From: a bacterium HR40
GTDB taxonomy: Bacteria; Pseudomonadota; Alphaproteobacteria; Geminicoccales; Geminicoccaceae
DNA: 64,000 nucleotides
Assembly: GCA_002898275.1 (NCBI GenBank)
Contig: BEIQ01000005.1
Location: forward strand, 124,001 to 188,000
Direction: 5' to 3'
Made by a program: the position numbers and the translations under genes. The notes under the pieces were generated by a model. That model was not told the DNA's origin. It saw only the letters and a list, made by a program, of their open reading frames with translations, and did not search any database. The number at the start of each line of letters is the position of its first letter. The stretch's first letter is position 1. This document shows positions 33,408-43,179 of this stretch, piece by piece.

Positions 33408-35605
33408 GCGAACCCGCTTGCCATCTCCTCCCCGAGGCCGAGATCGAGGCGATCGTCTGCGGCCGTCATGGCGATCCCTTCGCGGTGCTCGGGCCCCACG
33501 GCGACGATCCGCCGGTGGTGCGCACCTTCCAGCCGGAGGCCGAACGCGTCTTCGTGCTCGATGCGACGACCGGCGAGCGACTCGCGGAACTCGAGCGACT
33601 CCATCCGGAGGGACTGTTCGCCGGAACGATCCGGAATCGTCGGGGGCGCCTCGGGCCCTATCGGTTGCTGCTGTTGTCCGCCGACCGCGAATGGGTGATC
33701 GAGGATCCCTACCGCTTCCCGCTGTTGTTGGGAGAGCTCGACTTATGGCTGCTGGCCGAAGGCAGCGACTTGAGACTCTATGAGAAGCTCGGCGCCCATC
33801 CCGATGTGATCGAAGGTGTTCGGGGCACGCGCTTTGCCGTCTGGGCGCCCTCGGCGAAGCGAGTGAGCGTGGTCGGCGACTTCAACGCCTGGGACGGTCG
33901 TCGCCATCCCATGCGACGGCGGGTGGAGGCCGGCGTGTGGGAGATCTTCCTGCCCGGAGTGGGGCCAGGGGCGCGCTATATGTACGAAATCCTCGGGCCC
34001 GGTGGCGAACGGCTGCCGCTCAAGGCCGATCCCCTGGCCTTCTTCTGCGAGCGACCGCCCGGAACGGCCTCGATCGTCCACGGCCTGCCGCGACCGGTAC
34101 GGACGGAGGAGGCGTGGCGGGCGCAGCGCAACGATCGCCGTGCCCCCATCGCCATCTACGAGTGTCATGCCACTTCCTGGCGGCGCGTGCCGGAAGAGGG
34201 CGATCGCTGGCTCACTTGGCCAGAGCTCGCCGAACGCCTCGTGCCCTATGTGGTGGAGATGGGGTTCACCCACCTCGAGCTCCTGCCGATCTCCGAATAC
34301 CCCTTCGATGGCTCCTGGGGCTACCAGCCGATCGGCCTCTATGCGCCGACGAGCCGCCTGGGCTCGCCCGAGGACTTCGCCCGCTTCGTCGAGGCCTGTC
34401 ACCGCGCCGGCCTCGGCTTGCTGCTCGACTGGGTGCCGGCCCATTTCCCCGCCGACCCGCACGGGCTCGCACGCTTCGACGGCACGGCCCTCTACGAGCA
34501 CGAGGATCCGCGTCGCGGCTGGCATCCCGACTGGCACACGCTGATCTACAACTACGGCCGCCGCGAGGTCGCCAACTTCCTCCTCGCCAACGCCCTGTTC
34601 TGGCTCGATCGCTATGGAGTGGATGGCCTGCGGGTGGATGCCGTCGCCTCGATGCTCTACCTCGATTATTCACGTCCGCCCGGAGAATGGCTGCCCAATA
34701 TCTTCGGCGGTCGCGAGAATCTCGAGGCGGTGGCGTTCCTGCGGCGGATGAACGAAGTGGTCTTCGGCCGGCATCCCGGAGCGACCACCATCGCCGAGGA
34801 ATCGACCGCCTGGCCCATGGTCTCGCGCCCCACCTGGCTCGGCGGTCTCGGTTTCGGCTACAAGTGGAATCTGGGCTGGATGCACGATACGCTGCGCTAT
34901 CTGTCCACCGATCCGCTGTTCCGCAAGTACCGGCACGACGACCTGACCTTCGGTCTCCTCTACGCCTTTTCCGAGAACTTCGTGCTGCCGCTCTCCCACG
35001 ACGAAGTGGTGCACGGGAAGGGTTCGCTGCTCGCTCGCATGCCGGGCGATCGCTGGCAGAAATTCGCCAATCTCCGCGCCTGTTACGGCTTCATGTGGAC
35101 CTACCCCGGCAAGAAGCTGCTGTTCATGGGCAGCGAGTTCGCCCAAGAGCGGGAATGGAACGCCACGCAGAGCCTCGACTGGCACCTGTTGGCCGATCCC
35201 CTGCACCAGGGGATCCAGCGACTCGTGCGCGATCTCAATCACCTCTACCGCGAACTTCCCGCGTTGCACGAACTGGACTGCGAACCGGCGGGCTTCGAGT
35301 GGATCGACCATGCCGATGTCGATCACAGCGTCCTGGTCTTCGCCCGCCGCGGCTGCGATCCCGCGAGCTGTGTGGTGGTGGTCTGCAACTTCACGCCCGT
35401 CGTCCGCTTTCCCTACCGCATCGGGGTGCCGCGGCCCGGCCGCTGGCAGGAGCGGCTCAATACCGACGATCCGGCCTATGGGGGCAGCGGAGTAGCCGCC
35501 GGTGGCCTGCTGACGAGCGAGGACATCGCTTGGCACGGCCGACCGCAGTCCCTCGTGCTCACTCTGCCCCCGCTGGCGGTAGTAGTGCTGGAGCCGGTGG
35601 CGTGA
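33404..35605 (+). CDS. glgB: 1,4-alpha-glucan branching enzyme
   Basis: This is a 733-residue GH13 enzyme that introduces alpha-1,6 branches into glycogen. The N-terminal carbohydrate-binding domains contain [20 protein letters not shown]. The catalytic domain has the nucleophile Asp in [15 protein letters not shown], acid/base Glu in [11 protein letters not shown] and the third Asp in [12 protein letters not shown]. The length and architecture are those of a standard GlgB. The ATG overlaps the panB stop and the TGA overlaps the GTG of glgX, so translation is coupled throughout. Confidence 0.96.
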   Translation: MSEPACHLLPEAEIEAIVCGRHGDPFAVLGPHGDDPPVVRTFQPEAERVFVLDATTGERLAELERLHPEGLFAGTIRNRRGRLGPYRLLLLSADREWVIEDPYRFPLLLGELDLWLLAEGSDLRLYEKLGAHPDVIEGVRGTRFAVWAPSAKRVSVVGDFNAWDGRRHPMRRRVEAGVWEIFLPGVGPGARYMYEILGPGGERLPLKADPLAFFCERPPGTASIVHGLPRPVRTEEAWRAQRNDRRAPIAIYECHATSWRRVPEEGDRWLTWPELAERLVPYVVEMGFTHLELLPISEYPFDGSWGYQPIGLYAPTSRLGSPEDFARFVEACHRAGLGLLLDWVPAHFPADPHGLARFDGTALYEHEDPRRGWHPDWHTLIYNYGRREVANFLLANALFWLDRYGVDGLRVDAVASMLYLDYSRPPGEWLPNIFGGRENLEAVAFLRRMNEVVFGRHPGATTIAEESTAWPMVSRPTWLGGLGFGYKWNLGWMHDTLRYLSTDPLFRKYRHDDLTFGLLYAFSENFVLPLSHDEVVHGKGSLLARMPGDRWQKFANLRACYGFMWTYPGKKLLFMGSEFAQEREWNATQSLDWHLLADPLHQGIQRLVRDLNHLYRELPALHELDCEPAGFEWIDHADVDHSVLVFARRGCDPASCVVVVCNFTPVVRFPYRIGVPRPGRWQERLNTDDPAYGGSGVAAGGLLTSEDIAWHGRPQSLVLTLPPLAVVVLEPVA

Positions 35606-37725
35606 ACCTCCTGCCGCGCACCGTCTGGCCCGGGCGGCCATGGCCGCTCGGCGCCACCTTCGATGGTTACGGGGTCAATTTCGCTCTCTTCTCCGCCCAT
35701 GCGACCAAGGTCGAGCTCTGTCTCTTCGACGCGTCCGGCCAGAACGAGCTCGCGCGCATCCCGCTTCCCGAGTACACCGACGAGGTGTGGCACGGCTATC
35801 TGCCGGAAGCCCGCCCCGGTCTCGTCTACGGCTACCGCGTCCATGGTCCGTGGGCGCCCGAGCGCGGCCATCGCTTCAATCCCCACAAATTGCTCCTCGA
35901 TCCCTACGCTCGGGAGATCCGCGGCACCCTGCGTTGGCACGATGCCCTTCATGACCGCGACGGCGACGGACGACATCCCGATCCGCGCGACAGCGCTCCC
36001 TTCGTGCCGAAGGCGGTGGTGGTCGATCCGGCCTTCACCTGGGGCGACGACCGCAGGCCGGACACCCCGTTTTCCGACACGGTGATCTACGAGGCCCATG
36101 TGCGCGGGTTCACGCGCCTGCATCCGGAAGTCCCACCCCTGCTGCGCGGGACCTTCCTCGGACTCGCCGAGGCGCCGGTGATCGAACACCTGTTGCGGCT
36201 CGGAGTGACCGCCATCGAGCTCATGCCGGTGCAGTTCTTCATCGACGAACGGCACCTCGTGGAACGGGGTCTCGTCGACTATTGGGGGTACAATCCGCTC
36301 GGCTGGTTCGCACCCGAGCCACGCTATCTCACCCCGGGTGGCAATATGGCCGAATTCAAGACCATGGTGCGCCGGCTGCATGCCGCGGGCCTCGAGGTGA
36401 TCCTCGATGTCGTCTACAACCACACGGCCGAGGGCGACCACCATGGCCCTACCCTCTCCTTTCGCGGTATCGACAACCGCAGCTACTATCGACTGATGGT
36501 CGCGGATCCGCGCCGCTACGAGGATCCCACCGGCTGCGGCAACGCCCTCGACCTCGCCCATCCGCGGGTCCTGCAGCTCGTGATGGACTCTCTGCGCTAT
36601 TGGGCTCTCGAGATGCGAGTCGACGGCTTCCGCTTCGATCTCGCCACCACCCTTGGCCGCGAGGGCCACGGCTTCGATCCCGGGGCGGCCTTTTTCGACG
36701 CCATCCGCCAGGATCCGGTGCTCTCCCGTCTCAAGCTGATCGCCGAGCCCTGGGATCTCGGTCCCGATGGCTATCGCCTGGGCGGCTACGGTCCCGGATG
36801 GGCCGAATGGAACGATCGTTTCCGCGACACGGTGCGCGCCTTCTGGCGCGGCGATGCCGGTATGCTGCCCGCTCTCGGAGCGCGCCTGCTCGGCTCCGCC
36901 GACCTGTTCCAACACCAGGGTCGGCGACCGTGGGCGAGCATCAATTTCGTCACCGCCCACGACGGCTTCACCCTGCACGATCTCGTGACCTACGCCCGCA
37001 AGCACAACGAGGCCAACGGCGAGGAGAATCGCGACGGCAGCGACCACAATTTCTCCTGCAATTACGGCGTCGAGGGACCGAGCGAGGATCCCCGCGTCGA
37101 CGCCATCCGCCGTCGCCAGATGCGCAATCTGCTGGCCACGCTGCTCCTCGCCCAAGGTACGCCGATGCTGCTCATGGGTGACGAGTTCGCCCGCACCCAG
37201 CAGGGCAACAACAATGCCTACTGCCAAGACAACGAGATCAGCTGGCTCGATTGGTCGCGGGCGGCACTCTACCCGGAGCTTGCCGCTTTCCTCGCGCGTC
37301 TCCTCGCCCTGCGCCGCGCCCATCCGGTATTGCGCCGGCCGCGCTTCCTGCATGGCCGGGAGCGTTCGCCCGAAGGGCTTGCCGATGTCACCTGGATCGC
37401 GCCCGACGGCCGCGAGATGACTCCAGCCGAGTGGCACGAGCCTGATCGCCGATGCCTGGGCCTCATGCTCTGCGGTACGGCAGGGGACTATCGGGGGCCG
37501 CGTGGCGAACCGCTCCTCGACAGCACCCTGCTGCTGCTGCTCAATGCCGCCGCCGATCCGGTCGATTTCCATCTGCCCCTCGCGGTTTCCGGCAGCTGGC
37601 GGCGGCTCCTCGATACCACCGACCCCCTGGCCGGGCGGGACGACGGGCCAGCCGCCGATCCCTTCCCGCTTCCCGGCCGCAGCCTCGTCCTCCTCGAACG
37701 GCTGCCTCCGGAGGGCGAACCGTGA
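35602..37725 (+). CDS. glgX: Glycogen debranching enzyme GlgX
   Basis: This is a 707-residue GH13 isoamylase-type enzyme that removes short branches from phosphorylase-limited glycogen. It has an N-terminal CBM48 ([20 protein letters not shown]) and catalytic motifs [25 protein letters not shown] and [16 protein letters not shown], with the typical [16 protein letters not shown] loop. The GTG start overlaps the glgB stop; the TGA overlaps the GTG of malQ. The position between the branching enzyme and amylomaltase fits glycogen turnover. Confidence 0.95.
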   Translation: MNLLPRTVWPGRPWPLGATFDGYGVNFALFSAHATKVELCLFDASGQNELARIPLPEYTDEVWHGYLPEARPGLVYGYRVHGPWAPERGHRFNPHKLLLDPYAREIRGTLRWHDALHDRDGDGRHPDPRDSAPFVPKAVVVDPAFTWGDDRRPDTPFSDTVIYEAHVRGFTRLHPEVPPLLRGTFLGLAEAPVIEHLLRLGVTAIELMPVQFFIDERHLVERGLVDYWGYNPLGWFAPEPRYLTPGGNMAEFKTMVRRLHAAGLEVILDVVYNHTAEGDHHGPTLSFRGIDNRSYYRLMVADPRRYEDPTGCGNALDLAHPRVLQLVMDSLRYWALEMRVDGFRFDLATTLGREGHGFDPGAAFFDAIRQDPVLSRLKLIAEPWDLGPDGYRLGGYGPGWAEWNDRFRDTVRAFWRGDAGMLPALGARLLGSADLFQHQGRRPWASINFVTAHDGFTLHDLVTYARKHNEANGEENRDGSDHNFSCNYGVEGPSEDPRVDAIRRRQMRNLLATLLLAQGTPMLLMGDEFARTQQGNNNAYCQDNEISWLDWSRAALYPELAAFLARLLALRRAHPVLRRPRFLHGRERSPEGLADVTWIAPDGREMTPAEWHEPDRRCLGLMLCGTAGDYRGPRGEPLLDSTLLLLLNAAADPVDFHLPLAVSGSWRRLLDTTDPLAGRDDGPAADPFPLPGRSLVLLERLPPEGEP

Positions 37726-39548
37726 GCGCCGATCTCCACGCTCGGGCCGAGGCGGCAGGTATTCTGCCGCGTTGGACGGACACCATGGGCCGAGTGCACG
37801 AGGTGCCGCCATCGACCCTCACCACCCTGCTTGCCATCCTCGCGCCTGCCGGCGAAGCGCCGCCTTGTCCACCTGCCGTCCCCTTCCAGCGCTGTCCGCT
37901 GCCAGAGGAGCTCGGGATCGCCCGCAGCTTCGGCATCGGCTGCGGTCTGTGGGCGCTGCGGCGGCAGTCGGATCTCGGCAGCGGCGACTTCGCCGCCCTC
38001 GCCGAGCTCGTCGACCAGGCGGCGGCAGCCGGTTGCAGCTTCCTCGCGCTCTTGCCGCTCCATGCCCGCTTCCCGGCCGATCCGACAGCCCAGAGTCCCT
38101 ATGCTCCCTCGAGCCGCCGGTTCCTCGACGTCTTCGCCATCGCTCCGGACTGGGTACCGGAGGTCGGCCACTCTCCTCTCGCCCAGCGCCAACTCGCAGA
38201 GCTGCGTGCGGCGGCAGGATCGCCCTTCGTCGACCCCCTGCGGGTGGGCCGCGGCCGGCTCGCCATCTTGGAAGCGGCCTTCGCCCTGTTCGTGGCGCAG
38301 GAGCTGCAGGGCTCGCCGCCAGGGACGCGCGGGGCAGCCTTTCTCTCTTGGCGAGCACGGCAGGGTCGAGCGCTCGAGGATCACTGCCGCTTCGATGCGC
38401 TGCAGGCCTATTTGCTGGCCAACGGCGAGCCGTGGTCGTTCGAGGCCTGGCCGGCCGAACTGCGCCGTCCGGATTCGCCGGCGGTCGAAGCCTTCGCCCG
38501 CAGCCACCAGGAACGGGTCACCTTCTTCGCCTGGCTGCAGTGGCTCGCCCATCTCCAGCTGGAGGAGGTGCAGGCCCGAGCGCGCCGTCGTGGCATGCGC
38601 CTCGGACTCGGCCGCGATCTCGCCGTCGGTCTGCATCCGGCAGGTGCAGCCGCCTGGTCGCAACCCGAGGGACTGGTGCGCGACATTTCCCTCGGTGCAC
38701 CGCCCGATGCCTTCCATCCGAAGGGCCAGGACTGGGGGCTCGCACCCTTCTCGCCTCGCCATCTCCTCGCCCACCGTCTCGAACCCCTCGCCTCCGATTT
38801 CGCCGCCAATCTCGAGGCGGCGGGGATGTTGCGCATCGACCATGTGATGGGACTGGAGCGGCAGTTCTGGATCCCGCGAGGGAGGAGTCCGAGCGAGGGG
38901 GCCTATGTGCGCTTCCCCTTTCCCGCTCTCGCCTCGCGCCTCGGCGCCGAGGCGACCGCCCGGCGCGCCCTGGTCGTCGGCGAAGATCTCGGCACCCTGC
39001 CCGAGGGCTTCCGCGACCGTCTGCGGCACCACGGCCTGCTCGGCACCCGGGTGTTGTGGTTCGAGCGCACGGCAAACGGTGGCTTTCGCCCGCCCCGAGA
39101 CTACGAGCCGCAAGTGCTGGCTGCCCTCACCACCCACGATCTGCCGACCCTCCGGGGGTTTCTCGCGGGGCGTGACATCGTCTGGCGGGAGCAGCTCGGC
39201 ATCCTCGATGCCACAGCCGCCCAGGCTGCCCGGGCCGGCCGGGCGCACGACCGCGATGCCCTCTTCGCCCTGCTGCGGGCGGAGGGACTGTTGGCTGGGG
39301 AGGAGGCGGACCTGCAGGAGGTGGCGGTGGCCACCCATGCCCTGCTCGCCCGCAGTCGCGCCTCGCTCTTCCAGATCCAAATCGAGGATCTCGCGGGCGA
39401 GCTCGAACAGCCCAATCTTCCGGGCACGGTCGATGGACATCCGAACTGGCGCCGCCGGCTGCCGATGACCGTCGAGGCCCTGTTCGCAAGCCCGCTTGCC
39501 TGCCGCATCCTCGAGGCCGTGCGCCGCGAACGCCCGCCCCAGGCATGA
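37722..39548 (+). CDS. malQ: 4-alpha-glucanotransferase (amylomaltase)
   Basis: This is a 608-residue GH77 enzyme that disproportionates the maltodextrins released by GlgX. Catalytic segments are MLRIDHVMGLERQFWIPRG (Asp), VVGEDLGTLP (Glu) and TTHDLPTLRGF (Asp). The N-terminal 100 residues form a small extra domain seen in many proteobacterial MalQ proteins. The GTG start overlaps the glgX stop. It is the last gene of the panB-glgB-glgX-malQ operon and is followed by an 11-bp-stem hairpin. Confidence 0.94.
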   Translation: MSADLHARAEAAGILPRWTDTMGRVHEVPPSTLTTLLAILAPAGEAPPCPPAVPFQRCPLPEELGIARSFGIGCGLWALRRQSDLGSGDFAALAELVDQAAAAGCSFLALLPLHARFPADPTAQSPYAPSSRRFLDVFAIAPDWVPEVGHSPLAQRQLAELRAAAGSPFVDPLRVGRGRLAILEAAFALFVAQELQGSPPGTRGAAFLSWRARQGRALEDHCRFDALQAYLLANGEPWSFEAWPAELRRPDSPAVEAFARSHQERVTFFAWLQWLAHLQLEEVQARARRRGMRLGLGRDLAVGLHPAGAAAWSQPEGLVRDISLGAPPDAFHPKGQDWGLAPFSPRHLLAHRLEPLASDFAANLEAAGMLRIDHVMGLERQFWIPRGRSPSEGAYVRFPFPALASRLGAEATARRALVVGEDLGTLPEGFRDRLRHHGLLGTRVLWFERTANGGFRPPRDYEPQVLAALTTHDLPTLRGFLAGRDIVWREQLGILDATAAQAARAGRAHDRDALFALLRAEGLLAGEEADLQEVAVATHALLARSRASLFQIQIEDLAGELEQPNLPGTVDGHPNWRRRLPMTVEALFASPLACRILEAVRRERPPQA

Positions 39549-39555
39549 GCGCATG

Positions 39556-39583
39556 CACCCCGGGCGGACGATCGCCCGGGGTG
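39556..39583. terminator. Strong hairpin between malQ and convergent small genes
   Basis: CACCCCGGGCG and CGCCCGGGGTG form a perfect 11-bp stem with a 6-nt loop, eight bases after the malQ stop. There is no T-tract on either side, so it may act as a transcript-stabilising 3' hairpin or a Rho-assisted terminator for both converging operons. Confidence 0.5.
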
Positions 39584-39614
39584 TCGCGGCGACGGCGGGT
39601 GGCGGCGGCGCCGC

Positions 39615-39704
39615 TTAGCCGCGAAGGGCGCTCGGCTCGAAGTCGATGACCGAGACGCGGCCGCGCACCCGCTCCGGTTCCACGACCGCCGCTGGCAGCG
39701 TCAT
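39615..39704 (-). CDS. Very small ORF, function unknown
   Basis: This is a 29-codon ORF whose ATG overlaps the stop of the preceding 71-codon ORF as ATGA. The peptide is MTLPAAVVEPERV followed by RGRVSVIDFEPSALRG, with no recognised family. The overlap is the only support; it could be a chance reading. Confidence 0.2.
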   Translation of the reverse strand: MTLPAAVVEPERVRGRVSVIDFEPSALRG

Positions 39705-39916
39705 GTCCGGAACAGCGCAGGGCGAGCAGCGAGCTTCCCTCGCACCGAGGCAACCAGCTTCGGTCCCGAGATTCCCGCCCCGAGCTCGGTCGAGAGTGCC
39801 TGCGCGACCTGCCGGGAACCGCGAGCCTGTCGATACGCGACGACCTCGAGGATGCGGCCGCCCGCCATCGCTTCGGCATATCCGACCGCCATGGCGACGA
39901 GCCGCCGATCGGTCAC
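39701..39916 (-). CDS. Small hypothetical protein
   Basis: This is a 71-residue Ala-rich protein of balanced composition (VAMAVGYAEAMAGGRILEVV, then a basic helix and KLVASVRGKLAARPALFRT), unlike the Arg/Pro-rich shadows nearby. It has a GTG start with only a weak ribosome site. It lies 40 bp downstream of the 175-residue hypothetical gene on the same strand, so it may be co-transcribed with it. The function is unknown. Confidence 0.4.
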   Translation of the reverse strand: MTDRRLVAMAVGYAEAMAGGRILEVVAYRQARGSRQVAQALSTELGAGISGPKLVASVRGKLAARPALFRT

Positions 39917-39956
39917 CGGGCACCCGAGCTGGGATCGGCGAGCCCATGAGCGCGCC

Positions 39957-40484
39957 TCAGTGGCTCATCCTGCGGACGGGGCGGCTCGCCGCTCGCAGGC
40001 GGTCGAGGTCGACCTCTGCCAGTCGGCGGCGGAAGCGAGTGGCCGCGGCGAGCAGGGGTTCGACGGCTCCGGACCGCACGAGGGAGCGGGCGATGGACGG
40101 CTGCGCCGCGGCGACCGCGCCCTCGCCGAGGGCTGGGCAGAGGAGGAGGACGAGCCGCTCCTCGTCGACGCTCACGCAGGCGCAGCCTAGCGGCGCGAGT
40201 AGAATGTCGCGCCGCGCGAAGCGCGCCAGCTGTTCGAAACATTCCTCGAACGCCCGCAACGCCGCTTCGCCGCCGGCCAACCCGAAGACCGAGAGAAAGG
40301 CGCCGGCGAGACAGGGATCGGCGGGAGCGGGAGAGCCATGGGCGAGGCGATGGCGCAGAGCCCACAGCACGAATCGTTCGGGCGGCGACAGCCAGGCGAC
40401 CACCCGCCCCGACAGTCGGTCGTTCTCATGGTGGCGATCGAGGAAACATTCACGCCCATGGCCGATGTCGGACTCCTTCGACAT
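39957..40484 (-). CDS. Conserved-looking hypothetical protein
   Basis: This is a 175-residue helical protein with no recognised domain. The central region SPPERFVLWALRHRLAHG, FGLAGGEAALRAFEECFEQL and RRDILLAPLGCACVSVDEER reads like a conserved globular protein, and the C-terminus ends basic (RAASRPVRRMSH). It has two neighbouring cysteines (GCAC). There is no signal peptide or membrane helix. The upstream 139 bp before the GT2 gene are clearly AT-richer than the surroundings and probably carry its promoter. The start is not fixed by a good ribosome site. Confidence 0.65.
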   Translation of the reverse strand: MSKESDIGHGRECFLDRHHENDRLSGRVVAWLSPPERFVLWALRHRLAHGSPAPADPCLAGAFLSVFGLAGGEAALRAFEECFEQLARFARRDILLAPLGCACVSVDEERLVLLLCPALGEGAVAAAQPSIARSLVRSGAVEPLLAAATRFRRRLAEVDLDRLRAASRPVRRMSH

Positions 40485-40623
40485 GGTCGTCGTTCCGATG
40501 GCCCGTGTTCCGATGGGCGTTATTCGCGACGTCCCCGCGACAGTAAAGTCACGGCAGCGAACAAAAACTTTCGAATGTTTCGGAAATCGACTCGCGAAAG
40601 GTTCCGAGAATCGCCAGAATCGT

Positions 40624-41730
40624 TCAGATCATGCGCGCCACGATCCGCCAGTAGGAACTGACGAGCCAGTCCAGCATGCGGCGGGCGAGACGCTCGCCCG
40701 AGGAGGTGACGAGTTCGGGGCGCAGAGGCAGCGGTCCGCCGACGAGGATGGCACGGTCGGGAAGCCGGCGCTGTTGTTGGATGCGGCGGCGCTTGTCCAA
40801 GGTCTCGGGGAGATGGCGGATCATCCACCGAGCCGCCTCGCACCACTCCCGCCACCATCCCTTCTTGATGACGGCCGCGAGTTGGACGAGCTCGTAGAGG
40901 AGGAGCATGGGCGCCAGCACCAAGAGCGTACGCGCGGCATAGTGCTTGGCGAGGATCAGCCAGCGGTTGCGGATGGTGCAGAGCACCCGGAGCCGACTGT
41001 AGCCCCCGAGCTGGCGAATCGACAGTTCGGCAGTGCCGTCGCCATGCAGCACATAGGCGTGCGGCACCGCCAGGATCTCGCAGCCCGCCTCGCGCAATTG
41101 CAGGCCGAAGTCATGGTCCTCGGCGATATAGAAGTAGTCCTCGTCGAACTGCACACCCGGCGGGATCCGCCGGCGGTCGAGCATGAAGCAACAGGTGACG
41201 AGGGAGTTGGTGAAGCGCACCGAAGCCTGCCGCTCGGCGAGCGGCCGGTCGGCATTCTGGAGGATCATGAGACCGAGATAGTGGCTGTCGGCGCCGTCGT
41301 ACTGGACGATCGTGGGATTGCGGGCATAGAGGACGGTGGCGGCCGCGGCTGCCGCTGTCGGATGGGCGTCGAGACTGGCCGCCAGGGCCTCTGCACAACC
41401 ATCGAGGAGCACGACGTCATTGTCGAGCATCAGAATGCGATCGCTTGCCGCCTCCCTTATGCCGGCGTTGCGGGCTGCCCCGGCGCCGCGGTTGTCGGGG
41501 AGCCGGAGGATCCGGACCATGGGGAAATGCTGCTCGACGAACGCGACACTGCCGTCGCTGGAGCCATTGTCGACGAGCAGGATTTCCGCGAAGAGATCGG
41601 CTTGCGCCACGGCTGCCGGTAGGCTTTGCCGCAGATGGGTCTCGCCATTGTAGTTGATGATGCAGAGCGTGGGGCGCGCTGCTTCCGTCGTCCCGGCACT
41701 GGATCGGGTTGGGGGTGAGGGTGTGGCCAT
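40624..41730 (-). CDS. Glycosyltransferase family 2 protein
   Basis: This is a 368-residue GT-A enzyme, probably membrane-associated. The N-terminal fold has CIINYNGETHLRQSLPAA, ILLVDNGSSDGSV, NRGAGAARNAGI and the metal-binding MLDNDVVLLD, followed by the acceptor-side EDHDFGLQLREAGCEI. A hydrophobic segment near residue 285 (TLLVLAPMLLLYELVQLAAV) may anchor it. It resembles rhamnosyl- or galactofuranosyl-transferases of cell-surface polysaccharide pathways. The ATG at 41730 is used rather than an upstream TTG. It is monocistronic and divergent from the GH1 gene. Confidence 0.88.
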   Translation of the reverse strand: MATPSPPTRSSAGTTEAARPTLCIINYNGETHLRQSLPAAVAQADLFAEILLVDNGSSDGSVAFVEQHFPMVRILRLPDNRGAGAARNAGIREAASDRILMLDNDVVLLDGCAEALAASLDAHPTAAAAAATVLYARNPTIVQYDGADSHYLGLMILQNADRPLAERQASVRFTNSLVTCCFMLDRRRIPPGVQFDEDYFYIAEDHDFGLQLREAGCEILAVPHAYVLHGDGTAELSIRQLGGYSRLRVLCTIRNRWLILAKHYAARTLLVLAPMLLLYELVQLAAVIKKGWWREWCEAARWMIRHLPETLDKRRRIQQQRRLPDRAILVGGPLPLRPELVTSSGERLARRMLDWLVSSYWRIVARMI

Positions 41731-41896
41731 GGGTATGCGCAATCAGCCGGGCAAGCGCGAACGGTCGGGATCGGCCGCCTCGCGGATCCTGACCGCTATA
41801 TGGCGCAGGCCGCCGAGGGTAAAGGATGGTCGCCTGGGGGACGGACCTCCCGGTACCGTCTCGTTCCGCTCGTGATCCCCGCTCCCAGCACGGACG

Positions 41897-43138
41897 ATGG
41901 GAATGCCGGATCTGCATTTCCCGCAAGGCTTCCTTTTGGGTGCCGCCACCGCCGCCCATCAGGTGGAGGGCGACAACCGCGGGAACGATTTCTGGCGCTC
42001 CGAGATGCTCGGACTGTTCCCCGAGCGCTCGGGCGAAGCCTGCCGACACTATGCCCTGTTCCGAGAGGACTTCGCCCTCGCCCGCAGCTTTGGTCACAAT
42101 GCCCACCGCTTTTCCCTCGAGTGGAGCCGCATCGAGCCTTCGCCCGGGCGCTTCGATGACGCCGCCCTTCACCATTACCGCGAGGTGGTGGAGGAGCTGC
42201 GGCGGCTCGCCATCGAGCCGATCGTCACTCTGCAGCACTTCACCCTGCCGGTATGGTTCGCCGATGCCGGTGGCTGGCTCGCTCCCCGCGCGGCGGAGCT
42301 CTTCGGCCGCTATGTGCAGCACGTGGCGAGCTGGCTCGGGCCGCGGGTCCGCTTCTGGATCACCGTCAACGAGCCGACAGTGTGGGCGAAGCATGCCCTG
42401 GTGCTCGGCCATTGGCCGCCCCATCGCCGGCACGACTGGCGAGCGGCGGCGCGGGCGATCCTCGCCCTCGCCCGAGCCCACCGACGGGCCTATGCCATCC
42501 TGCACCGCATCCAGCCGGATGCCTGGGTCGGCATCGCCCACAGCGCTCCCTTCGTCGAGCCGGCGCGGCCGCGGGATCCGCGCGACCGGTGGGTGGCGTG
42601 GATGCGCGATCTCGCCCTCAATCGGTTGCCCCTCGCACTGTTCCGCCGCCACCTCGATTTCCTCGGGGTGAACTATTATACGCGTGCCCTCGTCTGTTGG
42701 GGCTGGGGTGGCACGGCCCCCCTCTTCGGCCGCGATTGGCCATACCCCCATGGCTCCACCCCACGCCGCTTCTCCGATCTCGGCTGGGAAATCCATCCCG
42801 AAGGTCTCTACCGTCAACTCCACCGCCTCGCCCGTCTCGGCCTGCCCCTCATGGTCACGGAAAACGGCATCGCCACCCGCGACGAGCTCCTCAGGGTGCG
42901 CTTTCTGGAAGAGCATCTGGCGGCGGTGGCGCGCGCCCTCGCCGAGGGAGTCCCGGTCATCGGCTATCTCTGGTGGTCCCTTCTCGACAATTTCGAATGG
43001 CACTGCGGCTTTGCCCCGCGCTTCGGCTTGTTCGAGACGGACTATGTCACCTTCGCTCGCCACCCGCGGCCGGCGGCCTTTCGCTTCGCCGAGATCGCTG
43101 GCCAGCGCTCGGTCACGGCCGCATCGGAAGCGCACTGA
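41897..43138 (+). CDS. Glycoside hydrolase family 1 (beta-glucosidase-like)
   Basis: This is a 413-residue TIM-barrel retaining glycosidase. The acid/base Glu159 sits in TVNEPTVWA and the nucleophile Glu322 in VTENGIATRDE; other family marks are GAATAAHQVEGDNRGNDFW, HRFSLEWSRIEP and the aglycone region WWSLLDNFEWHCGF. It is shorter than usual GH1 enzymes (440-480), mainly through reduced loops. No signal peptide, so it is cytoplasmic and would act on imported disaccharides or internal glycosides. The substrate is not determined by sequence. Confidence 0.92.
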   Translation: MGMPDLHFPQGFLLGAATAAHQVEGDNRGNDFWRSEMLGLFPERSGEACRHYALFREDFALARSFGHNAHRFSLEWSRIEPSPGRFDDAALHHYREVVEELRRLAIEPIVTLQHFTLPVWFADAGGWLAPRAAELFGRYVQHVASWLGPRVRFWITVNEPTVWAKHALVLGHWPPHRRHDWRAAARAILALARAHRRAYAILHRIQPDAWVGIAHSAPFVEPARPRDPRDRWVAWMRDLALNRLPLALFRRHLDFLGVNYYTRALVCWGWGGTAPLFGRDWPYPHGSTPRRFSDLGWEIHPEGLYRQLHRLARLGLPLMVTENGIATRDELLRVRFLEEHLAAVARALAEGVPVIGYLWWSLLDNFEWHCGFAPRFGLFETDYVTFARHPRPAAFRFAEIAGQRSVTAASEAH

Positions 43139-43179
43139 GGACCGGCTCCGGTCCTCGTCCTCGGTCGCCCTTGTCAGCC

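Noticed and set aside
39615-39947. A 110-codon reading covering the two small minus-strand ORFs
   Set aside because: Its first 80 residues are Arg/Gly-rich shadow sequence of the 71-codon ORF; only the last 29 codons have a plausible coupled start.
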